A DNA stretch of 16,665 nt from Bacteroidales bacterium UBA1628. GTDB taxonomy: Bacteria > Bacteroidota > Bacteroidia > Bacteroidales > UBA932. Position 1 is the first letter of the stretch. Each line of letters begins with the position of its first letter. The notes below the pieces were generated by a model. The model was not told the origin of the DNA and ran no database searches. It saw only the letters and a list, made by a program, of their open reading frames with translations. The stretch lies in the NCBI GenBank assembly GCA_002321335.1, contig DCMG01000084.1:1-16665 (forward strand). The letters are read 5' to 3'. The translations under genes and the position numbers were made by a program. Positions 1 to 7,303 of the stretch are shown piece after piece.

Positions 1-3
1 AAT

Positions 4-1017
4 ATGCCACTGAACAAAAATGCCATGGCAAGGTACCATCGTCTGGACGCTTGCTTTAGGGACCGGAGCAAGATGTACTACATTGAGGATTTGATCCGGG
101 AATGCAGCGATGCGATCCGGACTTCGGATGATTCTGAAGCGACAGTCAGCAGGAGTCAGGTGTTCGCCGACATAAAGAATCTGATGTATGAATATCCCGG
201 TGCGATTGTCAAAATGAGAGGGGAGCGGGGACGTGTCTGCTATCGGTATGCTGATCCTGGCTTTTCGATAAACAACAGGCCTCTGTCTGTAGATGAGGCC
301 AAGATGATCCGTGACACGATCATGATGCTCGGGCGTTTCAAAGGTTTGCCGTACTTCGACAAACTGGAAGACGCCGCCAAGCGTTTTGAGGAATTTGGCC
401 TGACATCAGGGAATTATGACTGCGTGGGATTTGAAAGCAACGAGGACCTCGTTGGCTTGGATAATTTTGACGGCCTTTTCAATGCGATAGTTGACAGGCA
501 TGTGCTGAAGATAAGATATTCCCCTGCCTTCGATAAGGAGGAGGACCGAATATTCCATCCATATTATCTGAAGCAATACAACTGCCGTTGGTTCCTGCTC
601 GGATTCGATGTGAAAGTGCAGGCCATAAGGAATTTCGCTTTGGACAGGATAAAGGGATTCTCTGTCATGAACGAAATAGAATATGTCCCTTATGAAGGAG
701 GTGGCTTTGAGGAATATTTCAAGGATGTGGTTGGTGTGACCATTATGGAGAATGAACCGGTTCAGGACATCGAGTTTCTGGTGTACGATGAGAAGACATT
801 CAATTATCTGACAACTAATCCATTTCATCCAAGTTTGAAGATTCTGAAGGGATACTCTCAAGAAGAACCGGCCAGAATGAGTGTCACAGTCCGTCCGAAT
901 TTTGAGTTGGAAGCCGTCCTGCTGAGGTACGCCGACAACATCCGCATCATTTCCCCCGAACCCTTCCGTCAACGCTTCGTTGACCGAGCCAGAAAGATTC
1001 TTGAACGGAATGAGTGA
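4..1017 (+). CDS. WYL-domain transcriptional regulator
   Basis: Predicted DNA-binding regulator of 337 residues. The N-terminal ~80 residues look like a helix-turn-helix region, with Arg/Asp-rich helices followed by VSRSQVFADIKNL near residues 48-60. A linker follows, then a WYL-type domain at about 158-225, seen from LFNAIVDRHVLKIRY and CRWFLLGFD, where the usual Trp-Tyr-Leu is replaced by Trp-Phe-Leu. The C-terminal part, ending FRQRFVDRARKI, fits the WCX-type extension common in the family. WYL domains are known to sense small ligands or nucleic acid and to control stress, defence and metabolic genes; the target here is unknown. The start at MPLNKNAMARY matches how Bacteroidales homologues usually begin, but the upstream region is outside the window, so its promoter and partner genes cannot be judged. 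It converges on the DUF3737 gene with a 47-nt gap and no clear hairpin. Confidence 0.88.
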   Translation: MPLNKNAMARYHRLDACFRDRSKMYYIEDLIRECSDAIRTSDDSEATVSRSQVFADIKNLMYEYPGAIVKMRGERGRVCYRYADPGFSINNRPLSVDEAKMIRDTIMMLGRFKGLPYFDKLEDAAKRFEEFGLTSGNYDCVGFESNEDLVGLDNFDGLFNAIVDRHVLKIRYSPAFDKEEDRIFHPYYLKQYNCRWFLLGFDVKVQAIRNFALDRIKGFSVMNEIEYVPYEGGGFEEYFKDVVGVTIMENEPVQDIEFLVYDEKTFNYLTTNPFHPSLKILKGYSQEEPARMSVTVRPNFELEAVLLRYADNIRIISPEPFRQRFVDRARKILERNE

Positions 1018-1064
1018 TTCCGGTTATTGTCGCCGTCAGTCTCTTCCTCTTTATTGACAGTCCC

Positions 1065-1907
1065 TTACGCTTTCTCGATAACGCAATTTCCGGGTGCTTT
1101 GATGTTCCGGTCGAGGATGATCTCTCCGACGGAACCGTAGCGGATGAAACCGGTGCGAGGGTTCTTGATGGAAGGGACGTGCCCCTTGACGGTGGCCTGG
1201 ACGGAGGAATATTCAAACGCAAGGTCTGCGTCAGCGCCCATTGTGCAATCCTCAAGGACGAGGTCATCGCAGTAGCAGAGTGGCTGGGTCTCGGTGATGT
1301 GGCAGCGCACGAGACGGAGGTTCTTTGAGTACCAGGCGAGATATTCACCGTTGATGACGGAGTCGATGACGGTTACATTCTCCGCCTCCCAGAATGAATC
1401 CTTGGAGTTCAGGACGCAACCACGAATCTCAACGTTCTTGGCGTATTGGAAGCTGTAGTTGCCGTTCAGCTTGACGTTGGTTAGCTTGACGTTTTCGCAG
1501 TGCATGAACACATAGTCGGCCCGGTCGATGACAGAGTCTTCGACTTCGATGTTCCGACAGTCCCAGAAAGTCTCCGTGCCGCCCATGATCTGGACATTCC
1601 TCAGTTTGATGCCGTCCATCCGGCGGAAAGTCTTCGGAGCGTCGATGATCGTGTCGTAGATTTCGCAGTTTCTTGAGTACCAAAGCCCCGACCGTGCGCC
1701 GACAGTCAGTATGCTGTCCTTGATGACAAATCCGTCACACTCCCAGAACGGGTACTTGCCCTCGAACTGGCAGTGCACGGCGGTGATGTTGCCGGTCTCC
1801 TTCAAAGCGGATTCCCCGGCGTGGATCTTGACGTTCTCAAGATAAAGGTCATGTCTGCAATATAGCGGTCTCTCGCCGCCGAATTCCTGATTGATGATCT
1901 TTTCCAT
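1065..1907 (-). CDS. DUF3737 family right-handed beta-helix protein
   Basis: A 280-residue protein built almost wholly of about ten repeating coils of roughly 20 residues. Examples are CDGFVIKDSILTVG, RNCEIYDTIIDA, DGIKLRNVQIMGG, RNIEVEDSVIDR, ENVKLTNVKLNGN, KNVEIRGCVLNS and KNLRLVRCHITE. Turns often carry an aromatic pair followed by a small loop (FWEC, LWYS, FWDC, FWEA). This is the pectin-lyase-like solenoid pattern of DUF3737. There is no signal peptide, so it is probably cytoplasmic. The biochemical role of the family is unknown to me, and no polysaccharide-lyase catalytic residues are obvious. It is the second gene of an operon: its start lies 4 nt after the MATE stop codon, so the two are probably co-expressed. 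ATG at 1907 is the natural start (MEKIINQEFGGE). Confidence 0.85.
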   Translation of the reverse strand: MEKIINQEFGGERPLYCRHDLYLENVKIHAGESALKETGNITAVHCQFEGKYPFWECDGFVIKDSILTVGARSGLWYSRNCEIYDTIIDAPKTFRRMDGIKLRNVQIMGGTETFWDCRNIEVEDSVIDRADYVFMHCENVKLTNVKLNGNYSFQYAKNVEIRGCVLNSKDSFWEAENVTVIDSVINGEYLAWYSKNLRLVRCHITETQPLCYCDDLVLEDCTMGADADLAFEYSSVQATVKGHVPSIKNPRTGFIRYGSVGEIILDRNIKAPGNCVIEKA

Positions 1908-1911
1908 ATAT

Positions 1912-3288
1912 TCAAGTGATTTTTAGTTTCATCCATTTCTCGCCCCGCAGCCTCCAGTAGAAGAGCAGCCCGCGGAAGTTCAGTTCGATGCACATCGCTA
2001 TCCAGTAGCCGACGAGCCCCATCCGAGGTGTCAAAATCAGTGCCAAGCCGATGCGGATCACCCACATGCTTCCGAAGTTTATCACACTCGGGACAAGGGT
2101 GTCGCCACCGCCGACGCATGAGCCGTAGCCGGCGATTGAGAAAGCGTACAGAGTCTCAGCGAAGGCTTCAATTCTCAACACTTTAGCCCCAAGGTCGATG
2201 ACATTGGGATCAGAGCTCAGAAGCATCATCAGATCAGTAGCGAAGATGAACATCAACGCTCCCAGCACGGTCATGATGCCGGCCGCCATCAGCATGGTGA
2301 TCTGCGAGAACCGTTTGGCGACCTCCTTGCGTTTCGCGCCAAGGCTCTGGCCGACGAGTGTGGTGGCCGCTTCCTCGATTCCGTAGCCTGGCATGTAGCA
2401 GAAACTTTCAGCTATGATGGCCAGCGAGTTGGCAGCGATGGAAATCGGTCCGAGCGGAGCCACGATGATGGTGCTCATGATGTGCGAACCCCTCATGATG
2501 ATGTTCTGGAGCCACATCGGAGCCGTGATGCCCCAAGCGTTGCGCACAATTTTGCGCTGAGGAACGAACGTTCCTTGCTCTCCCTTGATGTTCAATTCCT
2601 TGGAGCGCCTGAGAATATACCAGATCACGAATATTGAGGTGACGACCTGCGCTGCCCCCGTCCCCAGCGCGGCTCCCGCCACACCCATGTCACAGACGTA
2701 AATGAATATGTAGTTGAACACCACGTCCAGGGCGCACATGCCGGTGTACATCATGCTTGGAATCTTCATGTTGCCGCTGGCCTGGAGCATTGAGTTAGCG
2801 GCCCACCCGACAGCACCTATTGGAATAAACGCTGAATATATCCAGAAATATTTGGAAGCGTCCTCATTGATCTCCTGTGTACCACCTAGCCAATGGGGGA
2901 GCACTCCGCTGATGCTTACACCAATCACGGCGAGAACCAGTCCGATGATGAATACGGTGGTGAGTCCTTGCCTCATCACGGCTCTGGCACCCTTGAAATT
3001 CTGTGCTCCGCAAAGGTGGGCGATCTGGACGGAGAATCCGGAGCTCGCTCCGGACTGGAATCCGCCCATTATCCAGGTTGTTGTGGCTACCAGACCTATT
3101 GACGCTGACTGGTTGGCCCCAAGATGGCCGACCATTCCGGCATCTATGTACTGCATCAGGATGGATGAGACCTGGGCCGCTATGGCAGGAAGGCTCAGCA
3201 GAATCGTGAGCCGAATCTGCTGTCCGAGAGTCATCGCTTGACCCTTTCTGATCATCCCGAGGAGTATGTCTTTCTGTCCTGTGGCCAT
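1912..3288 (-). CDS. MATE family multidrug/cation efflux transporter
   Basis: A 458-residue integral membrane protein with about twelve hydrophobic segments and the two-lobed repeat of MATE proteins. Family-like stretches include LTILLSLPAIAAQVSSILMQ and AGMVGHLGANQSASIG in the first lobe, and GYGIEEAATTLVGQSLGAKR opening the second. MATE transporters export cationic or hydrophobic compounds across the inner membrane, driven by Na+ or H+. The length is normal for the family. The open frame extends to a TTG at 3300, but that codon lies inside the predicted -7 promoter box, so ATG at 3288 (MATGQKDIL), preceded by AGGA, is chosen. It is followed after 4 nt by the DUF3737 gene. The substrate cannot be inferred from the sequence. 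Confidence 0.92.
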   Translation of the reverse strand: MATGQKDILLGMIRKGQAMTLGQQIRLTILLSLPAIAAQVSSILMQYIDAGMVGHLGANQSASIGLVATTTWIMGGFQSGASSGFSVQIAHLCGAQNFKGARAVMRQGLTTVFIIGLVLAVIGVSISGVLPHWLGGTQEINEDASKYFWIYSAFIPIGAVGWAANSMLQASGNMKIPSMMYTGMCALDVVFNYIFIYVCDMGVAGAALGTGAAQVVTSIFVIWYILRRSKELNIKGEQGTFVPQRKIVRNAWGITAPMWLQNIIMRGSHIMSTIIVAPLGPISIAANSLAIIAESFCYMPGYGIEEAATTLVGQSLGAKRKEVAKRFSQITMLMAAGIMTVLGALMFIFATDLMMLLSSDPNVIDLGAKVLRIEAFAETLYAFSIAGYGSCVGGGDTLVPSVINFGSMWVIRIGLALILTPRMGLVGYWIAMCIELNFRGLLFYWRLRGEKWMKLKIT

Positions 3289-3297
3289 AAATCCTGA

Positions 3298-3328
3298 CAA
3301 AGATATTTACTAAATGGCAATCGGCAAA
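3298..3328 (-). promoter_or_regulatory. Bacteroidota-type promoter of the MATE-DUF3737 operon
   Basis: On the minus strand the sequence reads TTTG (3328-3325), 19 nt, then TATCTTTG (3305-3298). This matches the -33 TTTG and -7 TAnnTTTG consensus of the main Bacteroidota sigma factor. The box ends 9 nt before the ATG at 3288, so the message would have almost no leader. A dyad at 3328-3361 abuts the -33 element. Confidence 0.65.
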
Positions 3329-3361
3329 ATATTACGCACAAGTGCGCAAGTGCGCAATATT
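3328..3361. promoter_or_regulatory. candidate operator dyad next to the MATE promoter
   Basis: An inverted repeat has 12-nt arms AATATTACGCAC and GTGCGCAATATT, with one mismatch, separated by 10 nt. The centre adds a tandem AAGTGCGC AAGTGCGC, so GCGCA half-sites occur on both strands. Its edge coincides with the -33 TTTG of the MATE promoter, as expected for a repressor-binding site. It could instead be a hairpin unrelated to regulation. No regulator gene is adjacent apart from the WYL gene 2 kb away. Confidence 0.45.
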
Positions 3362-3366
3362 CCTTA

Positions 3367-3537
3367 TAACCCCCTGTCACTTCGTGACGGCCCCGGTGGG
3401 GCATTGGGGACCGTATTCCCCAAACCCCTTGCGTCGCTTCGCACTGCGTGCACTGTACCATTAACCCCCAGTCACTTCGTGACGGCCCCTGTGGGGCATT
3501 GGGGACCGTATTCCCCAAACCCCTTGCGTCGCTTCGC
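3367..3537. repeat. two direct copies of a 76-nt hairpin-rich repeat
   Basis: The copies at 3367-3442 and 3462-3537 match at 74 of 76 positions, with a 95-nt period and a dissimilar 19-nt spacer. Each copy contains small palindromes: GTCAC-TTC-GTGAC, GCCCC-N3-GGGGC, GGGG-N8-CCCC, and a terminal GCGTCGCTTCGC. The pair fills most of the 311-nt divergent intergenic region 3289-3599, where no gene was found; the rest holds the MATE promoter and dyad on the left and the flavoprotein promoter on the right. This looks like a dispersed intergenic repeat of the REP/MITE kind. Two copies with a short spacer do not make a CRISPR array. Confidence 0.85.
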
Positions 3538-3587
3538 TCCGATTGGTTGTATGGCATATTCATTTCTATAATGTCAATTATTTTGTG

Positions 3588-3596
3588 TAGGTTTGC
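3588..3596 (+). promoter_or_regulatory. -7 promoter box, possibly leaderless start of the flavoprotein gene
   Basis: TAGGTTTGC fits the Bacteroidota -7 consensus TAnnTTTG and ends only 3 nt before the ATG at 3600. Transcription would begin at or next to the start codon, giving a leaderless message. The -33 element is weak: only TTTC at 3563-3566 lies at a suitable distance. Confidence 0.4.
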
Positions 3597-3599
3597 AGT

Positions 3600-4943
3600 A
3601 TGAAGATTGCTATAGTCGGTGCCGGGGCGGCAGGGTGTTTCTGCGCCATTGAACTGAAACGGAGGGTACCTTCCGCTTCGGTGGAGGTGTTTGAGGCTGG
3701 ACCGAAGGCTTTGGCGAAGGTTGCGATAACAGGAGGAGGACGGTGCAACCTGACAAACTCCTTTGAAGGAATATCTTCGCTTTCAGCCTCTTACCCCCGC
3801 GGAGACAAACTGATGAAGCGTCTTTTCCGTACCTTCGATCAGCGAAGCGTCTGGAAATGGTTTGAGAATGAGGGGGTCAAACTGGTCCTTCAGGAGGATC
3901 ACTGCGTTTTCCCTGCGTCACAGGACGCGATGGAGATCGTTGACACTCTGCTGACCAGAATGCGGAAGACGGGAGTTGTGCTTCATACAAGGCATAAAGT
4001 TACAGGAATATTTCCACATCAGGAAGGCGGTTACACGATCTCTACTGAATTTTCCGGAAGACAGTCGCTTCGACAGGCTCAGCGACCGGTTTGTTCGGCT
4101 CCTGAGCCAGTTAATTCGGTCCCTGAGCTTGTCGAAGGGCCGATGTCACAGAATCCACGACGACAGGATAATCATGAATATTCAGCCGACATCGTGGTGG
4201 TGACCACTGGCGGCAGCCCGAAGCTATCCGGTCTCGGAATGCTTGACAGCCTGAGTCTGGAGATTATCCCTCCTGTTCCGTCCCTATTCACTTTCAACCT
4301 TCCGGCCGACCCTGTCCGCGAGCTGATGGGCACTGTGGTCGAGAACGCCTCCGTGTCATTGTCCGGCACAAAGTTCAAGGCCAACGGACCGCTTCTCATC
4401 ACTCATTGGGGAATGAGCGGTCCGGCCATTCTGAAACTCTCTTCCTACGCTGCGCGCTATCTCGCTGAGAATGAATATTCGGCCGCGCTTTCCGTGAATT
4501 GGTTCGGAGATTCAGATGAGCAGGATATCCGTGCCGGAATCATGTCTGTCTCAAAAGACAATTCTCATAAACTGATACTCAACACCCATCCGTCAGAATT
4601 GCCGTCAAGACTATGGAACTACCTGATTTCCAAGTCCGGAATCCGAGATGATGCCCGCTGGGCTGAACTTGGATCCAAAGGTATGAACCGCCTTGTGAAC
4701 ACATTGATCAACGATGGGTACCAAATCCGCGGCAAGAGTCGTTTCAAGGAAGAATTTGTCACCTGCGGCGGTGTCGCCTTGTCAAACATCAATCTCAGCA
4801 CCCTTGAGTGCAAGACATATCCAGGCCTCTATTTCGCGGGCGAAGTCCTTGATGTTGACGCGATAACAGGCGGCTTCAATCTTCAGGCCGCCTGGACAAC
4901 TGGTTATGTTGTCGCCCAGTCTGTGGAATCATTATTTCAATAG
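3600..4943 (+). CDS. BaiN/HI0933-family NAD(P)/FAD-dependent oxidoreductase
   Basis: A 447-residue cytoplasmic flavoprotein. The N-terminal Rossmann motif GAGAAG (residues 7-12) is followed by an acidic strand end (VEVFEAG) that binds the FAD ribose. ITGGGRCNLTN (43-53) is the signature of the HI0933/BaiN group, and DIVVVTTGGSP (198-207) is the second FAD motif. The C-terminal YFAGEVLDVDAITGGFNLQAAWTTGY closes the FAD site. Family members are often annotated as aminoacetone oxidase-like or BaiN-like reductases, but the true substrate is usually unknown. Family members I know are around 400 residues; the excess here is explained by a REP-like insertion encoding about residues 155-183 (Arg/Gln/Pro-rich, low similarity to the family) between two conserved strands. 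The frame stays open and the downstream motifs are intact, so the gene is probably functional. Confidence 0.88.
   Translation: MKIAIVGAGAAGCFCAIELKRRVPSASVEVFEAGPKALAKVAITGGGRCNLTNSFEGISSLSASYPRGDKLMKRLFRTFDQRSVWKWFENEGVKLVLQEDHCVFPASQDAMEIVDTLLTRMRKTGVVLHTRHKVTGIFPHQEGGYTISTEFSGRQSLRQAQRPVCSAPEPVNSVPELVEGPMSQNPRRQDNHEYSADIVVVTTGGSPKLSGLGMLDSLSLEIIPPVPSLFTFNLPADPVRELMGTVVENASVSLSGTKFKANGPLLITHWGMSGPAILKLSSYAARYLAENEYSAALSVNWFGDSDEQDIRAGIMSVSKDNSHKLILNTHPSELPSRLWNYLISKSGIRDDARWAELGSKGMNRLVNTLINDGYQIRGKSRFKEEFVTCGGVALSNINLSTLECKTYPGLYFAGEVLDVDAITGGFNLQAAWTTGYVVAQSVESLFQ
4064..4142. repeat. REP-like inverted pair inserted inside a coding sequence
   Basis: A left unit at 4064-4089 (GTCGCT...AGCGAC hairpin around CTTCGACAGGCTC) faces a right unit at 4117-4142, an imperfect reverse complement (CCCTGAGCTTGTCGAAGGG). 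The left unit recurs without mismatch over 26 nt at 14653-14678. This CTTCGACAGGCTCAG-type sequence resembles REP elements dispersed across many bacterial genomes and linked to REP-associated tyrosine transposases (RAYT). It is read through in frame by the flavoprotein gene. Confidence 0.75.
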
Positions 4944-5071
4944 GCACCGAATGTGAAGAAATGCTAGAAGAAGACATTTCCATCGCAACAATTGTAATCG
5001 TTTACCCATCTCGATGAACTTTTTAACGTTATTGACCGTGAAATCTTGATTATTCAATAGTTTGGACAAAA

Positions 5072-5102
5072 TTTGGCTTTTTCAGAAAATGATTATATTT
5101 GC
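5072..5102 (+). promoter_or_regulatory. promoter of the duplicated lipoprotein gene
   Basis: TTTG at 5072-5075, an 18-nt spacer and TATATTTGC at 5094-5102 match the Bacteroidota -33/-7 consensus. Transcription would start near 5108, about 20 nt before the ATG at 5130. This supports that start over an upstream TTG at 5073 that lies inside the promoter. Confidence 0.7.
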
Positions 5103-5129
5103 GTCATTAGTATATTATCGAACAGACTG

Positions 5130-7229
5130 ATGAGTAAAAAAGTTATGTCCTTGCTGGCGGCCTCGGCGCTGTCAGCGCTGCTGTTTTCCTGCGGGAAGGA
5201 GGAAGTCAGCGTGGAGTATGTCCACACTTCTTATGAGAAATCAGACTTTCCGGAGACAATCTCTTTCAATGGAGGATCATTCAAATTCTCGTTTGCGGCC
5301 GACACAGTCAAACTGACAAAGTCCGACGCTCCCATATTCCTTGCATGGAAGTATAGGGTGAATGTCGGAGAGTCGACCGGCGCGCCTGTTGAGATCAAAT
5401 CCAAGACTGATGAGGTGGAGATTTCTGTTCCGGCGAACTACACCGAGAACACTCGGAGGATTTCTGTTGAGGCGGCCTTCACACCGGCTCCGGAGAATTA
5501 TGGCGATGAGCCGTCTTCAGACGTTGTCTGGAAAGAGGTCGCTTCGGCCACTCAGGATGCCGCTCTTGTCCTGATCGAGGATTTTTATTGGGCTAAAGGC
5601 AATATCACGCTGAAGGACGGAAAGTTCGCGATAGCCGAGAATATGTCCGACGCAGGACTTTTCTTCAAGAAGGGTAGCAGTTACGGAGTCAGCTCCGAGC
5701 CTGACTCCTATGATGGTGTCGCCTACACGCCGGCGCGTGTGAAGATTGATCTCTCAGCCATCCCGGAGAATGACCCGACCGATGACCCTTGCGCCAAGGT
5801 CGATCCGGGACTCAGGCTTCCTACATACGAGGAGGCGTATTACCTCTATTATCAGGAAGACCTTGACAACGAGCACACTTTGAACGGAGTGAAGGGCATG
5901 GGATACAAGGAGTGTGATTTCTTCATGCCTTACGCAGGAACTTTGGCCAAGGCAGACGGATCGATTTCGATGAGAAACGAATATGGCGCTTATTGGCTTG
6001 ACGGTGACAGCTATGACGGCGAGCATGCCATCTACATCGTCAGTGACAACTATTCAATGATCTATTATGATCTGGCCAACACCAATCTTGGATCAGTGCG
6101 TTGCGTCAAGAACATCAGGCAGCCAAAGCTTGTGTCATATTCCCCGGCAAAGGTTGATGACTACAAGGAATTTGATCTTGAGGTAGTAACAGATCCAGGT
6201 GAGTTCGCTCTCTATGAGGTTGTGCTTCAATCTGATTTCAACGATGTGACTAAGATGAGCTGCACCCAGAAGGTGACCACGGTGAAATTCAAGATGGCAC
6301 CTAACGACAGAAAGGAGGACAAGACTTGGAAGATTTTCGTCAACGGCAAGTACACAGGCAAGTCCTTTGTTCAGCCTGCCATTTCCGACTATGCCTTTTA
6401 TGTAGGCCACACTCCATCCAGTCACGATTACACCGCATTCTCACTTTCAGTGACTGTGGACACGGACATGAATAAGGTTCCTGTTGAAATCAAGGGCGAT
6501 GACGGTTACTCAAGCCTTAAGGAGGTTTCAAGGAACAGCCCGACTATATCTTTCCCGATATCAGAGAATACTGCCTCCAAGGAACGTGTGCTTACCATTT
6601 ATATTAATGGCGAGAACACCGGCAAGACTGTAGTTCAAGGGGCGGCTCCAGAGGCGAGCAAGTTCTCGGTTGTCTGGAGCGAGGGCTACCTGACTGTAAA
6701 GGATGGAGCCTATACCTTTGCCGCACCTAAGGAAAAGGGTATGTATTTCAAGTGGAAGAGCCGCTATGGAATTGATCTTGGTCAGGATGTGAAGTCAACA
6801 TCTGCCTATCCAGGCAAAGCCTATGGGCCTGAGGAAACAACTATCGCTTATGCTGACATCAAGCCAGATGAAGTGGATCCTTGCTCGCTTGTACTTCCTA
6901 CCGGGACATGGAGACTTCCGACTGAGGATGATTTCGTGGAACTTACGAAGGGAGGAAGCAAGGAAAGTGTGAAGGATAAATACCATATGTGTACAGATGG
7001 AGAGCAGACGGTGTATCTTGCTTCAGCCGGACAGTTCAAGAAAGCTGGCTCAGGGGTTCTGTCTCCGGCGTCTGTATTTGTCTGGACAAGCACTCCGTCT
7101 ACGAAGAGTGGAAACGCCAAGTATCTGATGTGGACTTTCCTCACTACAAGCGGTAACGGCAGCCCTAAGATCGCTTCAGGAACGGACAAGAACCAAGGCC
7201 TTCAGGTCCGCTGCGTAAGGGACAAATAA
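5130..7229 (+). CDS. surface-type lipoprotein with BACON-like and duplicated FISUMP-like domains
   Basis: A 699-residue lipoprotein. The signal peptide ends in LLFSC with the lipidated Cys at 21. The following GKEE resembles the K-(D/E)-(D/E) lipoprotein export signal that sends Bacteroidota lipoproteins to the cell surface. Residues ~40-144 form a BACON/Ig-like strand domain (VEISVPANYTENTRRISVEA, ending ATQDA). A first unit (~150-328) runs from WAKGNITLKDGKF through LRLPTYEEA to GSVRCVK. Two shorter Ig-like repeats follow, ending VNGKYTGKSFVQPA (~416) and INGENTGKTVVQGA (~505). A second unit (515-698) repeats the first: EGYLTVKDGAYTF, WRLPTEDDF, LQVRCVRD. The RLPT...VRCV frame is that of FISUMP (Fibrobacter succinogenes major paralogous) domains, common in surface proteins of fibre-degrading bacteria. 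The function is unknown; adhesion or glycan binding is a guess. It is monocistronic, with its own promoter and terminator. Confidence 0.8.
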   Translation: MSKKVMSLLAASALSALLFSCGKEEVSVEYVHTSYEKSDFPETISFNGGSFKFSFAADTVKLTKSDAPIFLAWKYRVNVGESTGAPVEIKSKTDEVEISVPANYTENTRRISVEAAFTPAPENYGDEPSSDVVWKEVASATQDAALVLIEDFYWAKGNITLKDGKFAIAENMSDAGLFFKKGSSYGVSSEPDSYDGVAYTPARVKIDLSAIPENDPTDDPCAKVDPGLRLPTYEEAYYLYYQEDLDNEHTLNGVKGMGYKECDFFMPYAGTLAKADGSISMRNEYGAYWLDGDSYDGEHAIYIVSDNYSMIYYDLANTNLGSVRCVKNIRQPKLVSYSPAKVDDYKEFDLEVVTDPGEFALYEVVLQSDFNDVTKMSCTQKVTTVKFKMAPNDRKEDKTWKIFVNGKYTGKSFVQPAISDYAFYVGHTPSSHDYTAFSLSVTVDTDMNKVPVEIKGDDGYSSLKEVSRNSPTISFPISENTASKERVLTIYINGENTGKTVVQGAAPEASKFSVVWSEGYLTVKDGAYTFAAPKEKGMYFKWKSRYGIDLGQDVKSTSAYPGKAYGPEETTIAYADIKPDEVDPCSLVLPTGTWRLPTEDDFVELTKGGSKESVKDKYHMCTDGEQTVYLASAGQFKKAGSGVLSPASVFVWTSTPSTKSGNAKYLMWTFLTTSGNGSPKIASGTDKNQGLQVRCVRDK

Positions 7230-7246
7230 CATTCTTATGAATATGA

Positions 7247-7288
7247 TTGAGCCGGTTTGGATTGTACCAGACCGGCTCAATTTGGTTT
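7247..7288 (+). terminator. terminator of the lipoprotein gene
   Basis: A 15-bp stem (TTGAGCCGGTTTGG paired with CCAGACCGGCTCAA, one wobble) has a 6-nt loop and is followed by TTTGGTTT. It starts 18 nt after the stop codon. Confidence 0.85.
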
Positions 7289-7303
7289 CATGAGTCTCAA
7301 ACG

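Noticed and set aside
4..1017. WYL regulator as a marker of an anti-phage defence island
   Set aside because: WYL proteins can control such systems, but no nuclease, methylase, or other defence gene is next to it in this window, and the upstream side is not visible.
3289..3300. Upstream TTG start for the MATE gene (adding MSGF)
   Set aside because: The TTG overlaps the predicted -7 promoter box at 3298-3305, and the ATG at 3288 has AGGA just upstream.
3367..3537. Possible CRISPR array
   Set aside because: There are only two repeats, each 76 nt long with a 19-nt spacer, no further units, and no cas genes in the window.
3600..4943. Flavoprotein as a pseudogene disrupted by the REP-like insert
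   Set aside because: The insert keeps the frame, no stop is introduced, and the C-terminal GGFNLQAAWTTGY motif and others are intact.
4944..5071. A small RNA or terminator after the flavoprotein gene
   Set aside because: I found no stable hairpin with a U-tract and no RNA family features in this short gap.
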